Virus record (IMG/VR): IMGVR_UViG_3300032288_002130
Span: 1 to 52,166 of that record
Direction: 5' to 3' (one strand)
Length of the DNA stretch: 52,166 bases
Origin: a virus
Position numbers and translations under genes: made by a program. This document shows positions 24,030 through 31,347 of this stretch, one piece after another. How positions within the stretch are numbered: the first letter of the stretch is position 1; the number at the start of each line of letters is the position of its first letter. The notes beneath the pieces were generated by a model that did not search any database, had not been told where the DNA came from, and worked only from the letters and a program-made list of their open reading frames with translations.

Positions 24030-24054
24030 CCTTTAATGCTTAATAAGCTATAAT
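24026..24054 (+). promoter_or_regulatory. Sigma70-type early promoter
   Basis: TTGACC (24026-24031), 17-bp spacer, TATAAT (24049-24054). The spacer holds the palindrome GCTTA-A-TAAGC (24038-24048). A normal leader with GAAAGGA follows. Confidence 0.82.
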
Positions 24055-24084
24055 TTGCTATCACTTCCTATGAAAGGATATATT

Positions 24085-24243
24085 ATGCTTGAAGCATTAG
24101 AAGTTCGCAAAGCCAAAAACGGTGTTATCGTTGTTGTTAACACTGAAGACGGGCAAGAGGAATTTGTGTTTGACAATCAACGCAAAGCACTTCGATTTAT
24201 TAAAATTGTAATTGAAACAGATAAAGTTCCTGAAAAGGCTTAA
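24085..24243 (+). CDS. Small early protein (52 aa)
   Basis: Not recognised. ATG 24085 follows GAAAGGA at good spacing; an upstream in-frame start is disregarded. The protein is a small beta/alpha unit (NGVIVVVNTEDGQEEFVFD, then LRFIKIVIE). It is the first gene of a tightly packed run of small early genes ending at 25631. Confidence 0.65.
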   Translation: MLEALEVRKAKNGVIVVVNTEDGQEEFVFDNQRKALRFIKIVIETDKVPEKA

Positions 24244-24244
24244 T

Positions 24245-24679
24245 ATGAAATTACTAGATGTTGTTACTGCGGCTAATGGTCGAGTATCAGGCGGAGATCC
24301 GTATCTATGGAACAGTTTTGGACCCAATGCACAATACATGGAGTTCAGGGATGCCAATGGTGATGGTTTTGCTCACTGCATTTATGACACTAATAATTAT
24401 GAAGTTTATCAAGTCCATCTAGAAATCCCCGACCAAGACGTTGCACTATTATGGAACAATCCCAAGTATGTGCAACAGTACCTCGATGAGTGTAAAGATC
24501 GAGAAATGGATCCTTATATTGCATGGGATGCTGTTAAATATCAGGTTGTTGACTACGGCGACCTTATGCTAAAATATTTGGCCGATGCGGCCGAAAGAAA
24601 CTACAATAACTTTCCGTTGACCATGGAAATGCCGGGTACGTTGGGTAGTGCTCGCATTGCTATGACCAATAGTTCATGA
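24245..24679 (+). CDS. Hypothetical protein (144 aa)
   Basis: Starts MKLLDVVTAANGRVSGGDPY and has WNSFGPNAQYMEFRDANGDG. I recognise this opening as a conserved unknown of T4-type marine phages but know no function. AAAAGG precedes ATG 24245, one base after the previous stop. No transmembrane segment or catalytic motif is visible. Its stop overlaps the start of the next small membrane protein (ATGA). Confidence 0.75.
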   Translation: MKLLDVVTAANGRVSGGDPYLWNSFGPNAQYMEFRDANGDGFAHCIYDTNNYEVYQVHLEIPDQDVALLWNNPKYVQQYLDECKDREMDPYIAWDAVKYQVVDYGDLMLKYLADAAERNYNNFPLTMEMPGTLGSARIAMTNSS

Positions 24680-24849
24680 CATCGGTACTTACTTTTTCTT
24701 TTATATTTTTATTATTTCTAATCAGCAGTTTGGCTTTTAGAAATACTGATCTCCGGGCTCGTTGGTCTTTGGCCAAAGTTTTCGGATTCAGCATAGCATG
24801 TGCTTCGCTGGCTACTATAGCCATGTTGTTGTTTGTAATATTTTATTAA
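24676..24849 (+). CDS. Small two-helix membrane protein (57 aa)
   Basis: Overlaps the upstream gene by ATGA and ends four bases before the next ATG. The translation has two hydrophobic segments: residues ~4-21 (VLTFSFIFLLFLISSLAF) and ~35-57 (VFGFSIACASLATIAMLLFV), joined by a charged RNTDLRARW turn. It is probably an inner-membrane protein of the early host-takeover phase. Holin-like topology is possible, but an early position argues against a lysis role. Confidence 0.6.
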   Translation: MTSVLTFSFIFLLFLISSLAFRNTDLRARWSLAKVFGFSIACASLATIAMLLFVIFY

Positions 24850-24853
24850 GTCA

Positions 24854-25060
24854 ATGATAGAACTAACTCTTTATCCTACCGGCGCCCCGTTACTGGTCAA
24901 TTCCAAACACATAGTTGCAGTCAGGGAAAACCCTGCCGATGACCAAGAACAGCCTAATAGGATAATTTATATCAATCACATGATTGACAGAAACTATACT
25001 ATCTTTTATGTGTTCGATACTTACGAGGATATTAAAAGAAAACTGAATGGAAAAACATGA
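24854..25060 (+). CDS. Small early protein (68 aa)
   Basis: Not assigned. MIELTLYPTGAPLLVNSKHIV followed by RIIYINHMIDRNYTIFYV: an all-beta small protein of a type common in phage early regions. It overlaps the next gene by ATGA. Confidence 0.7.
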   Translation: MIELTLYPTGAPLLVNSKHIVAVRENPADDQEQPNRIIYINHMIDRNYTIFYVFDTYEDIKRKLNGKT

Positions 25061-25437
25061 CTATTGATGATGTTGTTGTACTAGCTGGAATGTTAATTTT
25101 ATTTCAGCTCAAGCATTGGCTTATTGACTTTGTTATGCAGTCTGATGCACAGATAAAAAACAAGGGCATTTACGGAGACTTAACCGGTATTAGTCATAGT
25201 TTTGAACATGCCTTAGGTACTGCTCTAGTACTATTGGTCTTTATTAAAGAATATCCTATACTTTTAATTTTTGTTGCTTTGCTGGACGGAGTTTTGCACT
25301 ATCATATCGATTGGGCTAAATCAAATTGGGGGAACCGAGACATAAGTACAAAACAATTTTGGAGTCATTTAGGCTTAGACCAAATGGCTCATCAAGTTTG
25401 TTATGTATTGTACGTTACAGGACTACTTTTAGTATGA
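25057..25437 (+). CDS. DUF3307-type membrane protein (126 aa)
   Basis: Several hydrophobic segments (LAGMLILFQLKHWLIDFV; LGTALVLLVFI; ILLIFVALLDGVLHY; VCYVLYVTGLLLV) with conserved polar positions KH...DF..Q, H..EH, LD...H..DW.K and FW...GLDQ..H, a pattern I associate with DUF3307 membrane proteins. The His/Asp residues could bind metal. The function is unknown. Translation is coupled on both sides by ATGA overlaps. Confidence 0.7.
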   Translation: MTIDDVVVLAGMLILFQLKHWLIDFVMQSDAQIKNKGIYGDLTGISHSFEHALGTALVLLVFIKEYPILLIFVALLDGVLHYHIDWAKSNWGNRDISTKQFWSHLGLDQMAHQVCYVLYVTGLLLV

Positions 25438-25631
25438 TACAAAATTATTCGAATCCAGGCCTAATACATTTTGCCGGACAAAGTCAACAAGAGCTAGAAC
25501 TTAAAAAAGAGTCTTATATGCAAAATACTTCTTATACAGTAAAATGGGACTTGCCTAATTTTGACACAATACGCAATAAGTGGACTATCAAAGGCTACGT
25601 TAATCCACCGGTTGACAATAAATCCAATTAA
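25434..25631 (+). CDS. Small hypothetical protein (65 aa)
   Basis: ATG 25434 overlaps the previous stop (ATGA); a longer reading from 25326 lies inside the upstream gene and is not needed. The protein is short and polar (MIQNYSNPGLIHFAG; VKWDLPNFDTIRNKW) with no recognised domain. Its 3' end contains the promoter for the next small gene. Confidence 0.6.
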   Translation: MIQNYSNPGLIHFAGQSQQELELKKESYMQNTSYTVKWDLPNFDTIRNKWTIKGYVNPPVDNKSN

Positions 25632-25640
25632 TTGTATAAT
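25612..25640 (+). promoter_or_regulatory. Early promoter P1 with palindromic spacer
   Basis: TTGACA (25612-25617), 17 bp, TATAAT (25635-25640). Bases 25616-25634 form an imperfect 19-bp dyad (CAATAAATC-C-AATTAATTG). Confidence 0.85.
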
Positions 25641-25665
25641 TAGCCTATTGCAACGGAGAACACTG

Positions 25666-25776
25666 ATGCTACGATGGATTGGTATTATTGCTATTATATG
25701 GTTCCTATTCCATTTTGGTATAGCCCAGGCTTTGTTGCTATGGATTGCGGCTTTAGGCACGGCAATTTTTGGTTGA
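25666..25776 (+). CDS. Small single-span membrane peptide (36 aa)
   Basis: Very short but supported by promoter P1, CGGAG at 25654-25658 and an ATG at good spacing. Nearly the whole peptide is hydrophobic (LRWIGIIAIIWFLFHF, then ALLLWIAALGTAIF). It is probably an inner-membrane peptide. Promoter P2 begins within its last codons. Confidence 0.55.
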   Translation: MLRWIGIIAIIWFLFHFGIAQALLLWIAALGTAIFG

Positions 25777-25801
25777 CAATTAATTCAATTAATTGTATAA
25801 T
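25773..25801 (+). promoter_or_regulatory. Early promoter P2 with perfect palindromic spacer
   Basis: TTGACA (25773-25778), 17 bp, TATAAT (25796-25801). Bases 25777-25795 are a perfect 19-bp dyad, CAATTAATT-C-AATTAATTG. Confidence 0.85.
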
Positions 25802-25857
25802 ATACACATACTAAGAAAGCAGGGAAAAACCCCGCCAAAACCCCAAAAAACGTGGTA

Positions 25858-25886
25858 TTGACAATAAATCCAATTTATTGTATAAT
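25858..25886 (+). promoter_or_regulatory. Early promoter P3 with palindromic spacer
   Basis: TTGACA (25858-25863), 17 bp, TATAAT (25881-25886). Bases 25862-25880 form a dyad (CAATAAATC-C-AATTTATTG, 8 of 9 pairs). Confidence 0.85.
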
Positions 25887-25919
25887 ACTTGTATAGAAAC
25901 TACTGCAAGAGGATCAAAA

Positions 25920-26951
25920 ATGGCTGTATACGTTACTATTAAAAACGGCGAGTACCGCAAGTATACTGTAATGAACCGTACCCTGCGTATGGTTCAGGAC
26001 TATCGCGAAGCTAGCAAAGGTGGCTATGTCACTGTTATTGCTGATGACTTTTTTGGCGAATACGAAGGCAAGCAGATTCGCGTGAAAGTTTCTAGTCGCA
26101 AGGACTATGAAATCGCTGAAGGTCAAAACGAACTGGCAGGTGCTATTGCAGGCACTAGCAAAGAATCCAAAGTTGAAGAAAGCGAAGAAGCGGCTATTGC
26201 TCGCATCCGTGACCGCTTTGAAATTCTCAACGAAATGACACAGGCCTCTGTTGATGGTACTGTTCGTGCTATGATTGTTAGTGGCCCTCCCGGTGTTGGT
26301 AAATCCTTTGGTGTTGAACGTGTTCTTGAACAGAACGCTCTGTTTGACAAGATCGCCAACAAACGTGCTCGTTTCGAAGTTGTCAAGGGCGCAATGAGTG
26401 CTATTGGTCTGTACTGCAAACTGTTCAGCTTCGCTGACAGCGGCAACGTGCTGGTGTTTGACGACTGTGACAGCATCCTGCTGGACGACCTGTCGCTGAA
26501 CATTTTGAAGGCCGCACTTGACAGTGGTAGCAAACGTACTATTTCTTGGAACACTGACAGCTCCATGTTGCGTCGTGAAGGCGTGCCGGATCGCTTCGAG
26601 TTCAAAGGTACTGTAATCTTTATTACTAACATCAAGTTCGAGCACGTTCGTAGCCAAAAGCTCAAGGATCACTTGGACGCACTGGAAAGCCGTTGTCACT
26701 ATCTGGACCTGACGCTGGATACTCCCCGCGACAAGCTTCTGCGTATCAAGCAGATCATCCAAGATGGTATGCTGGACAAGTATGATTTTACTGACGACGA
26801 GAAGGCTCGTGTTATTGACTGGGTGTGGGCCAAGCGTGAGCAGTTGCGTGAACTGAGCCTGCGTACTGTTCTTAAGGTTGCTGACCTTGCTAAAATGAAG
26901 CCCATGGGTTGGGAACGTTTGGCAGAGATCACGGTGCTCAAGCGAGCATAA
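25920..26951 (+). CDS. AAA-type ATPase (343 aa)
   Basis: Walker A GPPGVGKS is at 122-129 and Walker B VLVFDDCDS at 177-185, followed by a sensor-1-like VIFITNIKF and a C-terminal helical lid. The N-terminal ~80 residues form a separate small domain (VYVTIKNGEYRKYTVMNR). The exact function is unknown; similar ATPases occur in T4-type phages. ATG 25920 follows AGAGGA. Two or three strong promoters precede it and a strong terminator follows, so it is a separate, highly transcribed early unit. Codon choice is unlike its neighbours: many C/G-ending codons (CTG, CGT/CGC, AAC, GAC). Confidence 0.88.
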   Translation: MAVYVTIKNGEYRKYTVMNRTLRMVQDYREASKGGYVTVIADDFFGEYEGKQIRVKVSSRKDYEIAEGQNELAGAIAGTSKESKVEESEEAAIARIRDRFEILNEMTQASVDGTVRAMIVSGPPGVGKSFGVERVLEQNALFDKIANKRARFEVVKGAMSAIGLYCKLFSFADSGNVLVFDDCDSILLDDLSLNILKAALDSGSKRTISWNTDSSMLRREGVPDRFEFKGTVIFITNIKFEHVRSQKLKDHLDALESRCHYLDLTLDTPRDKLLRIKQIIQDGMLDKYDFTDDEKARVIDWVWAKREQLRELSLRTVLKVADLAKMKPMGWERLAEITVLKRA

Positions 26952-26977
26952 CTAATCTACCTTGCAGTAGATCTTTG

Positions 26978-27002
26978 ACCCGCTCCGGCGGGTCTTTTTT
27001 TT
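26978..27002 (+). terminator. Rho-independent terminator after the ATPase gene
   Basis: GACCCGC, TCCG loop, GCGGGTC, then seven T. Confidence 0.92.
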
Positions 27003-27065
27003 GACTTTGGTAAAAATAATTTGGAAAAAACTAGGTCAAAAAGCATATATACTATACTACCACTC

Positions 27066-27094
27066 TTGATTCTTCATTAAAGATCGTGTACACT
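27066..27094 (+). promoter_or_regulatory. Early promoter for uvsW, leaderless
   Basis: TTGATT (27066-27071), 17-bp spacer, TACACT (27089-27094) within GTGTACAC; ATG 27102 is 7 nt after the -10. Confidence 0.65.
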
Positions 27095-27101
27095 AGCGAG
27101 T

Positions 27102-28556
27102 ATGACAAATTGCGTAATACAGATTAAAGATGAAGTAAACGTAAAAATACATGGACTCGATCCCGGAATTCGACGGGACTTGGAAAAGAAGCTAAAGTTT
27201 TTTCAGCCTCATGCGTATCATACACCTGCATACAAGTTAGGTCGATGGGACGGATGCGTAGGCTTCTTTAGTTTATCGGGCGCCACTTATTTAAATTTAC
27301 TTGATCGAATACTGCCTACTATTATCGACGAAGGCTATGCAGTAGAAATACAAGACGATAGACCAAGTCACGACTTCAAATTTGATGTTGTTACCGAAGA
27401 GTTTCATGAAGGCAAAGTGTGGCCAAAAGGGCATGTTAAAGAAGGTCAGCCTATTGAGCTTAGAGACTATCAAGTAGAGATTTGCAATAACTTTGCTAAC
27501 AACTTACAATGTATCCAAGAAGTAGCAACAGGCGCCGGCAAAACTATCATGACTGCGACTATGAGCATGATGGTGGAGCCCTATGGACGCACTATTGTTA
27601 TAGTGCCAAACAAAGATCTTGTTAGGCAAACAGAAGAAGATTATATTAATTTAGGATTAGATGTAGGTGTATATTTTGGAGACAAAAAAGACTTAGGCAA
27701 AACACATACTATTGCTACTTGGCAAAGTTTGATGAGCTTAGAGAAACGGTATGCTGAAGGTACCAGCGAGTTGAGCCTAGATGAATTCGCAGAAGGCATA
27801 GTAGCAGTAATAGTCGATGAAGTACATATGGCCAAAGCTGATGTGCTAAAAAAGCTATTATCGGGCTCTTTTGCCAAGTGTCCTATTCGTTGGGGATTGA
27901 CTGGAACCGTACCTAAGGCAGATTATGAACAGGCTACTCTAACAGCCTGCATAGGTAATGTTATTCATTATCTAAGTGCTAGTCAATTGCAAGAGCAAGG
28001 CGTACTAGCAGAGTGTCAAGTAAACATTGTGCAGTTACAAGACACAGTAGAGTACCCAACATATCAAGAAGAACTGACCTATTTAACAACTAACGCAAAG
28101 CGAATTAACTATCTAGCTACACTGATAAAAACTATCAGTGAAAGCGGTAATGTGCTAGTACTAGTAGACAGAGTAAAGTCTGGAGAGATGCTAGTAGAGC
28201 AATTAGATGACAGTGTATTTGTCAGCGGCACAATGAACAGCAAGAACAGAAAGTCCGAATATGACGAAGTTAAAACAGCTACTAATAAGATTATTGTGGC
28301 GACTTATGGTGTGGCCGCTGTGGGTATTAATATCCCTAGGATTTTTAATTTGGTTCTGGTGGAACCCGGAAAGAGCTTTGTCAGAGTTATACAAAGCATT
28401 GGGCGAGGTATTAGGAAAGCAGAAGACAAGGACTTCGTCCAGATCTGGGATATAACTAGTACAGCAAAATTTGCCAAGCGTCACCTAACAGTTAGGAAAA
28501 AATACTACCAAGAGGCCAAGTATCCTTATGTAATAGAAAAAGTACAATATAGATGA
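27102..28556 (+). CDS. uvsW: UvsW-type SF2 helicase
   Basis: 484 residues. Motif I ATGAGKT is at 142-148, motif II DEVH at 239-242, motif III GLTGT at 265-269, and motif VI is QSIGRGIRKAEDKD. The N-terminal domain before the helicase core (WDGCVGFF, then LPTIIDEGY) is typical of UvsW. T4 UvsW remodels branched DNA and R-loops and shifts the phage to recombination-dependent replication. Its start coincides with the predicted transcription start, and the previous unit is closed by a strong terminator. In T4 uvsW is late, whereas here it appears to have an early-type promoter. Confidence 0.93.
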   Translation: MTNCVIQIKDEVNVKIHGLDPGIRRDLEKKLKFFQPHAYHTPAYKLGRWDGCVGFFSLSGATYLNLLDRILPTIIDEGYAVEIQDDRPSHDFKFDVVTEEFHEGKVWPKGHVKEGQPIELRDYQVEICNNFANNLQCIQEVATGAGKTIMTATMSMMVEPYGRTIVIVPNKDLVRQTEEDYINLGLDVGVYFGDKKDLGKTHTIATWQSLMSLEKRYAEGTSELSLDEFAEGIVAVIVDEVHMAKADVLKKLLSGSFAKCPIRWGLTGTVPKADYEQATLTACIGNVIHYLSASQLQEQGVLAECQVNIVQLQDTVEYPTYQEELTYLTTNAKRINYLATLIKTISESGNVLVLVDRVKSGEMLVEQLDDSVFVSGTMNSKNRKSEYDEVKTATNKIIVATYGVAAVGINIPRIFNLVLVEPGKSFVRVIQSIGRGIRKAEDKDFVQIWDITSTAKFAKRHLTVRKKYYQEAKYPYVIEKVQYR

Positions 28557-29056
28557 GTAGAATTTTAACAATAGACAACGAGTTATTCGATATGAATAAC
28601 TTGCCAGATGAGATAGACGATTTAAGATACGGCGTACTAGATTACAGTGATCCAAACAATGTAGATTATTTGTTTGTACCCTTAGTGTTTTTAGAAAGCT
28701 TCAATGCCCCTAGTGCAGTAATGCGTATAGGTCGTCATCAATTTCAAATGCCATTAGATTGGAGTATGATTATTGGGGAGCCAGAAATAGGAGAACCAGA
28801 AATTGTTCCGATTATGAGTTTGAACGATAGGGGTTTTAAAGCGTTTATCCTAAATCCTTTTACTGCTTACATGCCTAAGTTTGAAACAGTAGAGATTGTA
28901 AATGTCTATCCAGAGATCAAGTGGTATTTTCCTAAACTCAAATACGGACATTTATTAACTGTACCGTTATGCGAAGGACCAAATCCTCCCTGCGCTTATT
29001 TCGTCAAAGAAACACAAAAGTTACCTGAAATACTTGAACTGCATAAACTATTCTAA
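28553..29056 (+). CDS. Hypothetical protein (167 aa)
   Basis: Not recognised. Starts within the uvsW stop (ATGA). The sequence is acidic at the N-terminus (NNLPDEIDDLRYGVLDYSD), followed by beta-type segments (FVPLVFLESF; KFETVEIVNVYPEIKWYF). Co-translation with uvsW and position before the replication operon hint at DNA metabolism. The promoter for the next gene overlaps its last codons. Confidence 0.7.
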   Translation: MSRILTIDNELFDMNNLPDEIDDLRYGVLDYSDPNNVDYLFVPLVFLESFNAPSAVMRIGRHQFQMPLDWSMIIGEPEIGEPEIVPIMSLNDRGFKAFILNPFTAYMPKFETVEIVNVYPEIKWYFPKLKYGHLLTVPLCEGPNPPCAYFVKETQKLPEILELHKLF

Positions 29057-29062
29057 TATAAT
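29034..29062 (+). promoter_or_regulatory. Early promoter, leaderless
   Basis: TTGAAC (29034-29039), 17-bp spacer, TATAAT (29057-29062) immediately after the upstream stop; ATG 29068 is 5 nt after the -10. Confidence 0.65.
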
Positions 29063-29067
29063 ACAAT

Positions 29068-29544
29068 ATGGCTACCGTAAAAGATCATAAGATTAATCTA
29101 ACAACAATGCTAGGGGCAATGGACCGCCGCCAAGTAGATTGGTTTGATAAGTTAGACGAAGATCAAAAGAAGGAATTTGAGCCGTGGATGGCTATGCGTT
29201 TTTGTAGTAGTGCTGATGGCAGTCAAGGCATCAAAGAGCATTACTTACTATGCACTAATGATTTTGTTAATAAGAATTTCGGTGCTATTAGTCTTAAAGA
29301 ACATAAAGAGTTACACTGGTTAAGTTTGCGTACAGTAGGTATAGGTAAAAGTGTTATACATCCTTTTATCAAACCACCCAAACGTGCTCCAAAAAATAAA
29401 CTACAAACTTGGCTAACTGAACAGTTTCCACACCTTAGCAATGACGAAATAGATCTTATGATTTCTGTTAACACTAAAGAAGCGTTAATGGATTATGCTA
29501 GACAATTAAACCTTGACCCAAAACAAATTAAAGAATTGTTTTAA
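29068..29544 (+). CDS. Possible clamp-loader small subunit (gp62-like)
   Basis: 158 residues. The arrangement FEPWMAMRFCSS, LLCTNDFVNKNF, a basic IKPPKRAPKNKL stretch and a C-terminal helical LMISVNTKEALMDYARQL resembles small phage gp62 clamp-loader subunits (a F-x-P-W-M...R...S start, N..N, K-rich middle). gp62 works with gp44 to load the sliding clamp gp45; neither partner is in this window. Similarity is weak and from memory, so this is tentative. First gene of a four-gene overlapping early operon with the DnaE-like gene. Confidence 0.45.
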   Translation: MATVKDHKINLTTMLGAMDRRQVDWFDKLDEDQKKEFEPWMAMRFCSSADGSQGIKEHYLLCTNDFVNKNFGAISLKEHKELHWLSLRTVGIGKSVIHPFIKPPKRAPKNKLQTWLTEQFPHLSNDEIDLMISVNTKEALMDYARQLNLDPKQIKELF

Positions 29545-30218
29545 TGCATCAATGTAAGTATTGTAAAAAATCATTTGCCAAAGAGTCTACACTAATGACT
29601 CATATGTGCGAGAAAAAACGTAGGAAAATGGGCGAGTATGATAAAGTTAATCGCTTGGCATTTAACATATGGTTAAAGTTTTGTAAGTTTGCCAGTCCTA
29701 CAAGTAAGAAACAAAAAACATATGATGACTTTATTGACAATAGATATTACACTGGTTTTTTAAAATTTGCCAGACATTGTATGGACCTAAGTCCTTATGA
29801 TTTGGAAAGTTTTGTAGACTTTATATTTCGCAATGCAGTAAAGATGGATGACTGGTGCAAGAACTATGTCTATGAAATGTATGTGAGAGAAAACAATAAA
29901 AAGGAATCTGTTGACAGAGCCGCAGAGCGTGTTATATTATTAATGCAAAACTGGAGCGAACAAACAGGCCATCCTTGGACAGAGTTCTTTGATCAAGTAA
30001 ACACTAATCAAGCTACCCAGTGGATTATTACTGGTAGAATCAGTCCATGGATAATATATGGCAGTCAAGCAGGACAACGATTAGTTGATAGATTAAATGA
30101 AGAACAGTTAATGTTAGTAGCAGAAAACATAGAGCCAAAGTATTGGCAGTTTAGACTAGCACGTAACAAACAAGACACAGAGTGGATTGAACAAACTTTT
30201 AATAAGGCAGGAATATGA
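29544..30218 (+). CDS. Zinc-finger protein of unknown function (224 aa)
   Basis: The N-terminus MHQCKYCKKSFAKESTLMTH plus a nearby Cys gives a C2HC-type finger (C4, C7, H20, C22), probably DNA- or RNA-binding. The rest is mainly helical and aromatic (AFNIWLKFCKFASP; VYEMYVRENNKK; WIITGRISPWIIYG) and unknown. Joined to neighbours by TAATG and ATGA overlaps in an operon with the clamp-loader-like and DnaE-like genes, so a replication or transcription role is plausible. Confidence 0.75.
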   Translation: MHQCKYCKKSFAKESTLMTHMCEKKRRKMGEYDKVNRLAFNIWLKFCKFASPTSKKQKTYDDFIDNRYYTGFLKFARHCMDLSPYDLESFVDFIFRNAVKMDDWCKNYVYEMYVRENNKKESVDRAAERVILLMQNWSEQTGHPWTEFFDQVNTNQATQWIITGRISPWIIYGSQAGQRLVDRLNEEQLMLVAENIEPKYWQFRLARNKQDTEWIEQTFNKAGI

Positions 30219-30457
30219 ATTCAAATCAGTATAATAAACCTATGCCCAAACGCACACCAACACCTAAGCCAGCCATGCAGGTTGCAGTACTTAACGAAGC
30301 AGTCAAAGAAGTAACCATTGACGGCAAAAGTGTAAAGTTAGCCGACCCCAAGTATGTTAAAAAGTTAGAAACTAGGATTGAAAGACTAGAAACTAAGTTA
30401 GCTAATTTGGCTGAACAAAATCGTTGGCTTATGCAACAAGTTAAGAAAATTAAATGA
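30215..30457 (+). CDS. Small coiled-coil protein (80 aa)
   Basis: A Pro/Lys-rich N-terminal part (PMPKRTPTPKPAMQ), a short beta unit (KEVTIDGKSVKLAD) and a C-terminal coiled coil (VKKLETRIERLETKLANLAE). No known family. ATGA overlaps on both sides in the replication operon. Confidence 0.7.
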   Translation: MNSNQYNKPMPKRTPTPKPAMQVAVLNEAVKEVTIDGKSVKLADPKYVKKLETRIERLETKLANLAEQNRWLMQQVKKIK

Positions 30458-31041
30458 TTAACAGTACCGACATTGATATTGACGTAGCAGACAGAGATCA
30501 ACTGCTAAAATTAGTTCCCCATGTGTCGGCAATGCAACGCGACGGAGAACGTCAGCGTAAACATAATACCGGGGTATATTTTCACCAAGCTCCTATTAAT
30601 CCACTAACAGGTATGTGTAGCATCGACTATAACGAAGCCGAGCAAGTTGGTTATTTTAAGATAGACATACTTAATGTTGGACTTTATAAAAACATTACCG
30701 ATCCTAATCACTTAGACAAGTTGGCTGCTCAAGAACCTATGTGGGAGTTGTTGGAGCAACCTGAAATTGTAAGCCAACTGTTTCATTTAAGCAACCACAG
30801 TGAAATTACTTGTGCGATGAAACCCAAGAGTCTAGAAGAATTAGCTATGTTGCTGGCTATCATTCGTCCAGGGAAAAGTCATTTGAGATATAAGCCATGG
30901 TCGGAGGTTCGCAGTCAAGTGTGGAACAAGCCTGAAGATGGCAGTTATTACTTTAAGAAAAGCCATAGCTTTGGATATGCAATGGCCATTGTAGTGCAGT
31001 TGAATTTAATAGTAGAGCAACTATTAAACGCTAAAACTTGA
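30454..31041 (+). CDS. Compact DnaE-like (C-family polymerase) protein, 195 aa
   Basis: Motifs of bacterial Pol III alpha occur in order: D6-I-D8-I-D10 then RDQLL (like PDIDIDF...RR.EVI), [12 protein letters not shown] at 38-49 (like the GVHAAGVVI segment), [10 protein letters not shown] at 64-73 (like GLLKFDFLGL, third catalytic Asp), QLFHL at 108-112, [19 protein letters not shown] at 123-141 (like KP..FEDLIAL.ALYRPGP) and [10 protein letters not shown] at 168-177 (like NKSHSAAYAL). The palm aspartates remain, but the sequence between motifs is drastically shortened and PHP, fingers end, beta-binding and OB domains are absent. It lies last in an early operon. Activity is unknown; it may be a degenerate or regulatory relative. 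Confidence 0.72.
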   Translation: MINSTDIDIDVADRDQLLKLVPHVSAMQRDGERQRKHNTGVYFHQAPINPLTGMCSIDYNEAEQVGYFKIDILNVGLYKNITDPNHLDKLAAQEPMWELLEQPEIVSQLFHLSNHSEITCAMKPKSLEELAMLLAIIRPGKSHLRYKPWSEVRSQVWNKPEDGSYYFKKSHSFGYAMAIVVQLNLIVEQLLNAKT

Positions 31042-31347
31042 TCCGCAACCGCAGGTTGTTTGGGCATTGGGATTGTTAATTACAAACTGCTTGCTCATAA
31101 AGTCGTCCAAGTAATCAATCTGTGCTCCTTCCAAATACTGAGCACTCATACTGTCTACTAAAATATCAATTCCTTCGCGACCTACATTCCAGTCATCTTC
31201 GGCTTTTTCAGTATCTAGAGCAAACCCATATTGAAATCCCGAGCATCCTCCGCCTTGTACAAATACCCTAAGACAGGTTCCAGCAGGTTCTGATACCAAA
31301 ACTTCCCGGACAGCATTTATTGCAGATTCGGTGATAACTAAGTTCAT
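31024..31347 (-). CDS. A-type iron-sulfur carrier (IscA/ErpA/HesB family)
   Basis: 107 residues with the three cluster-binding cysteines: C35 in GGGCSGFQY and C99/C101 in TTCGCG. Family members hold and deliver Fe-S clusters to target proteins; here it could support a host or phage Fe-S enzyme during infection. The length is normal for the family. It overlaps the next minus-strand gene by ATGA and the convergent DnaE-like gene by 18 bp. The unit is probably late, from the box at 31752-31758. Confidence 0.93.
   Translation of the reverse strand: MNLVITESAINAVREVLVSEPAGTCLRVFVQGGGCSGFQYGFALDTEKAEDDWNVGREGIDILVDSMSAQYLEGAQIDYLDDFMSKQFVINNPNAQTTCGCGSSFSV

Noticed and set aside
24026-24054. Leaderless start for the 52-aa gene
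   Set aside because: Here the -10 is followed by 30 nt and a GAAAGGA ribosome site, so it has an ordinary leader.
25326-25433. Longer form of the 65-aa gene
   Set aside because: The extension overlaps the DUF3307-like gene in another frame and has no ribosome site; ATG 25434 gives the usual ATGA overlap.
25914-26762. 282-residue antisense frame opposite the AAA ATPase gene
   Set aside because: The plus-strand gene has clear P-loop motifs, promoters, ribosome site and terminator. The antisense frame is a by-product of its codon bias and encodes no recognisable protein.
26952-27101. Small gene between the ATPase and uvsW
   Set aside because: No start with a ribosome site and no open frame of useful length; the stretch holds a terminator and the uvsW promoter.
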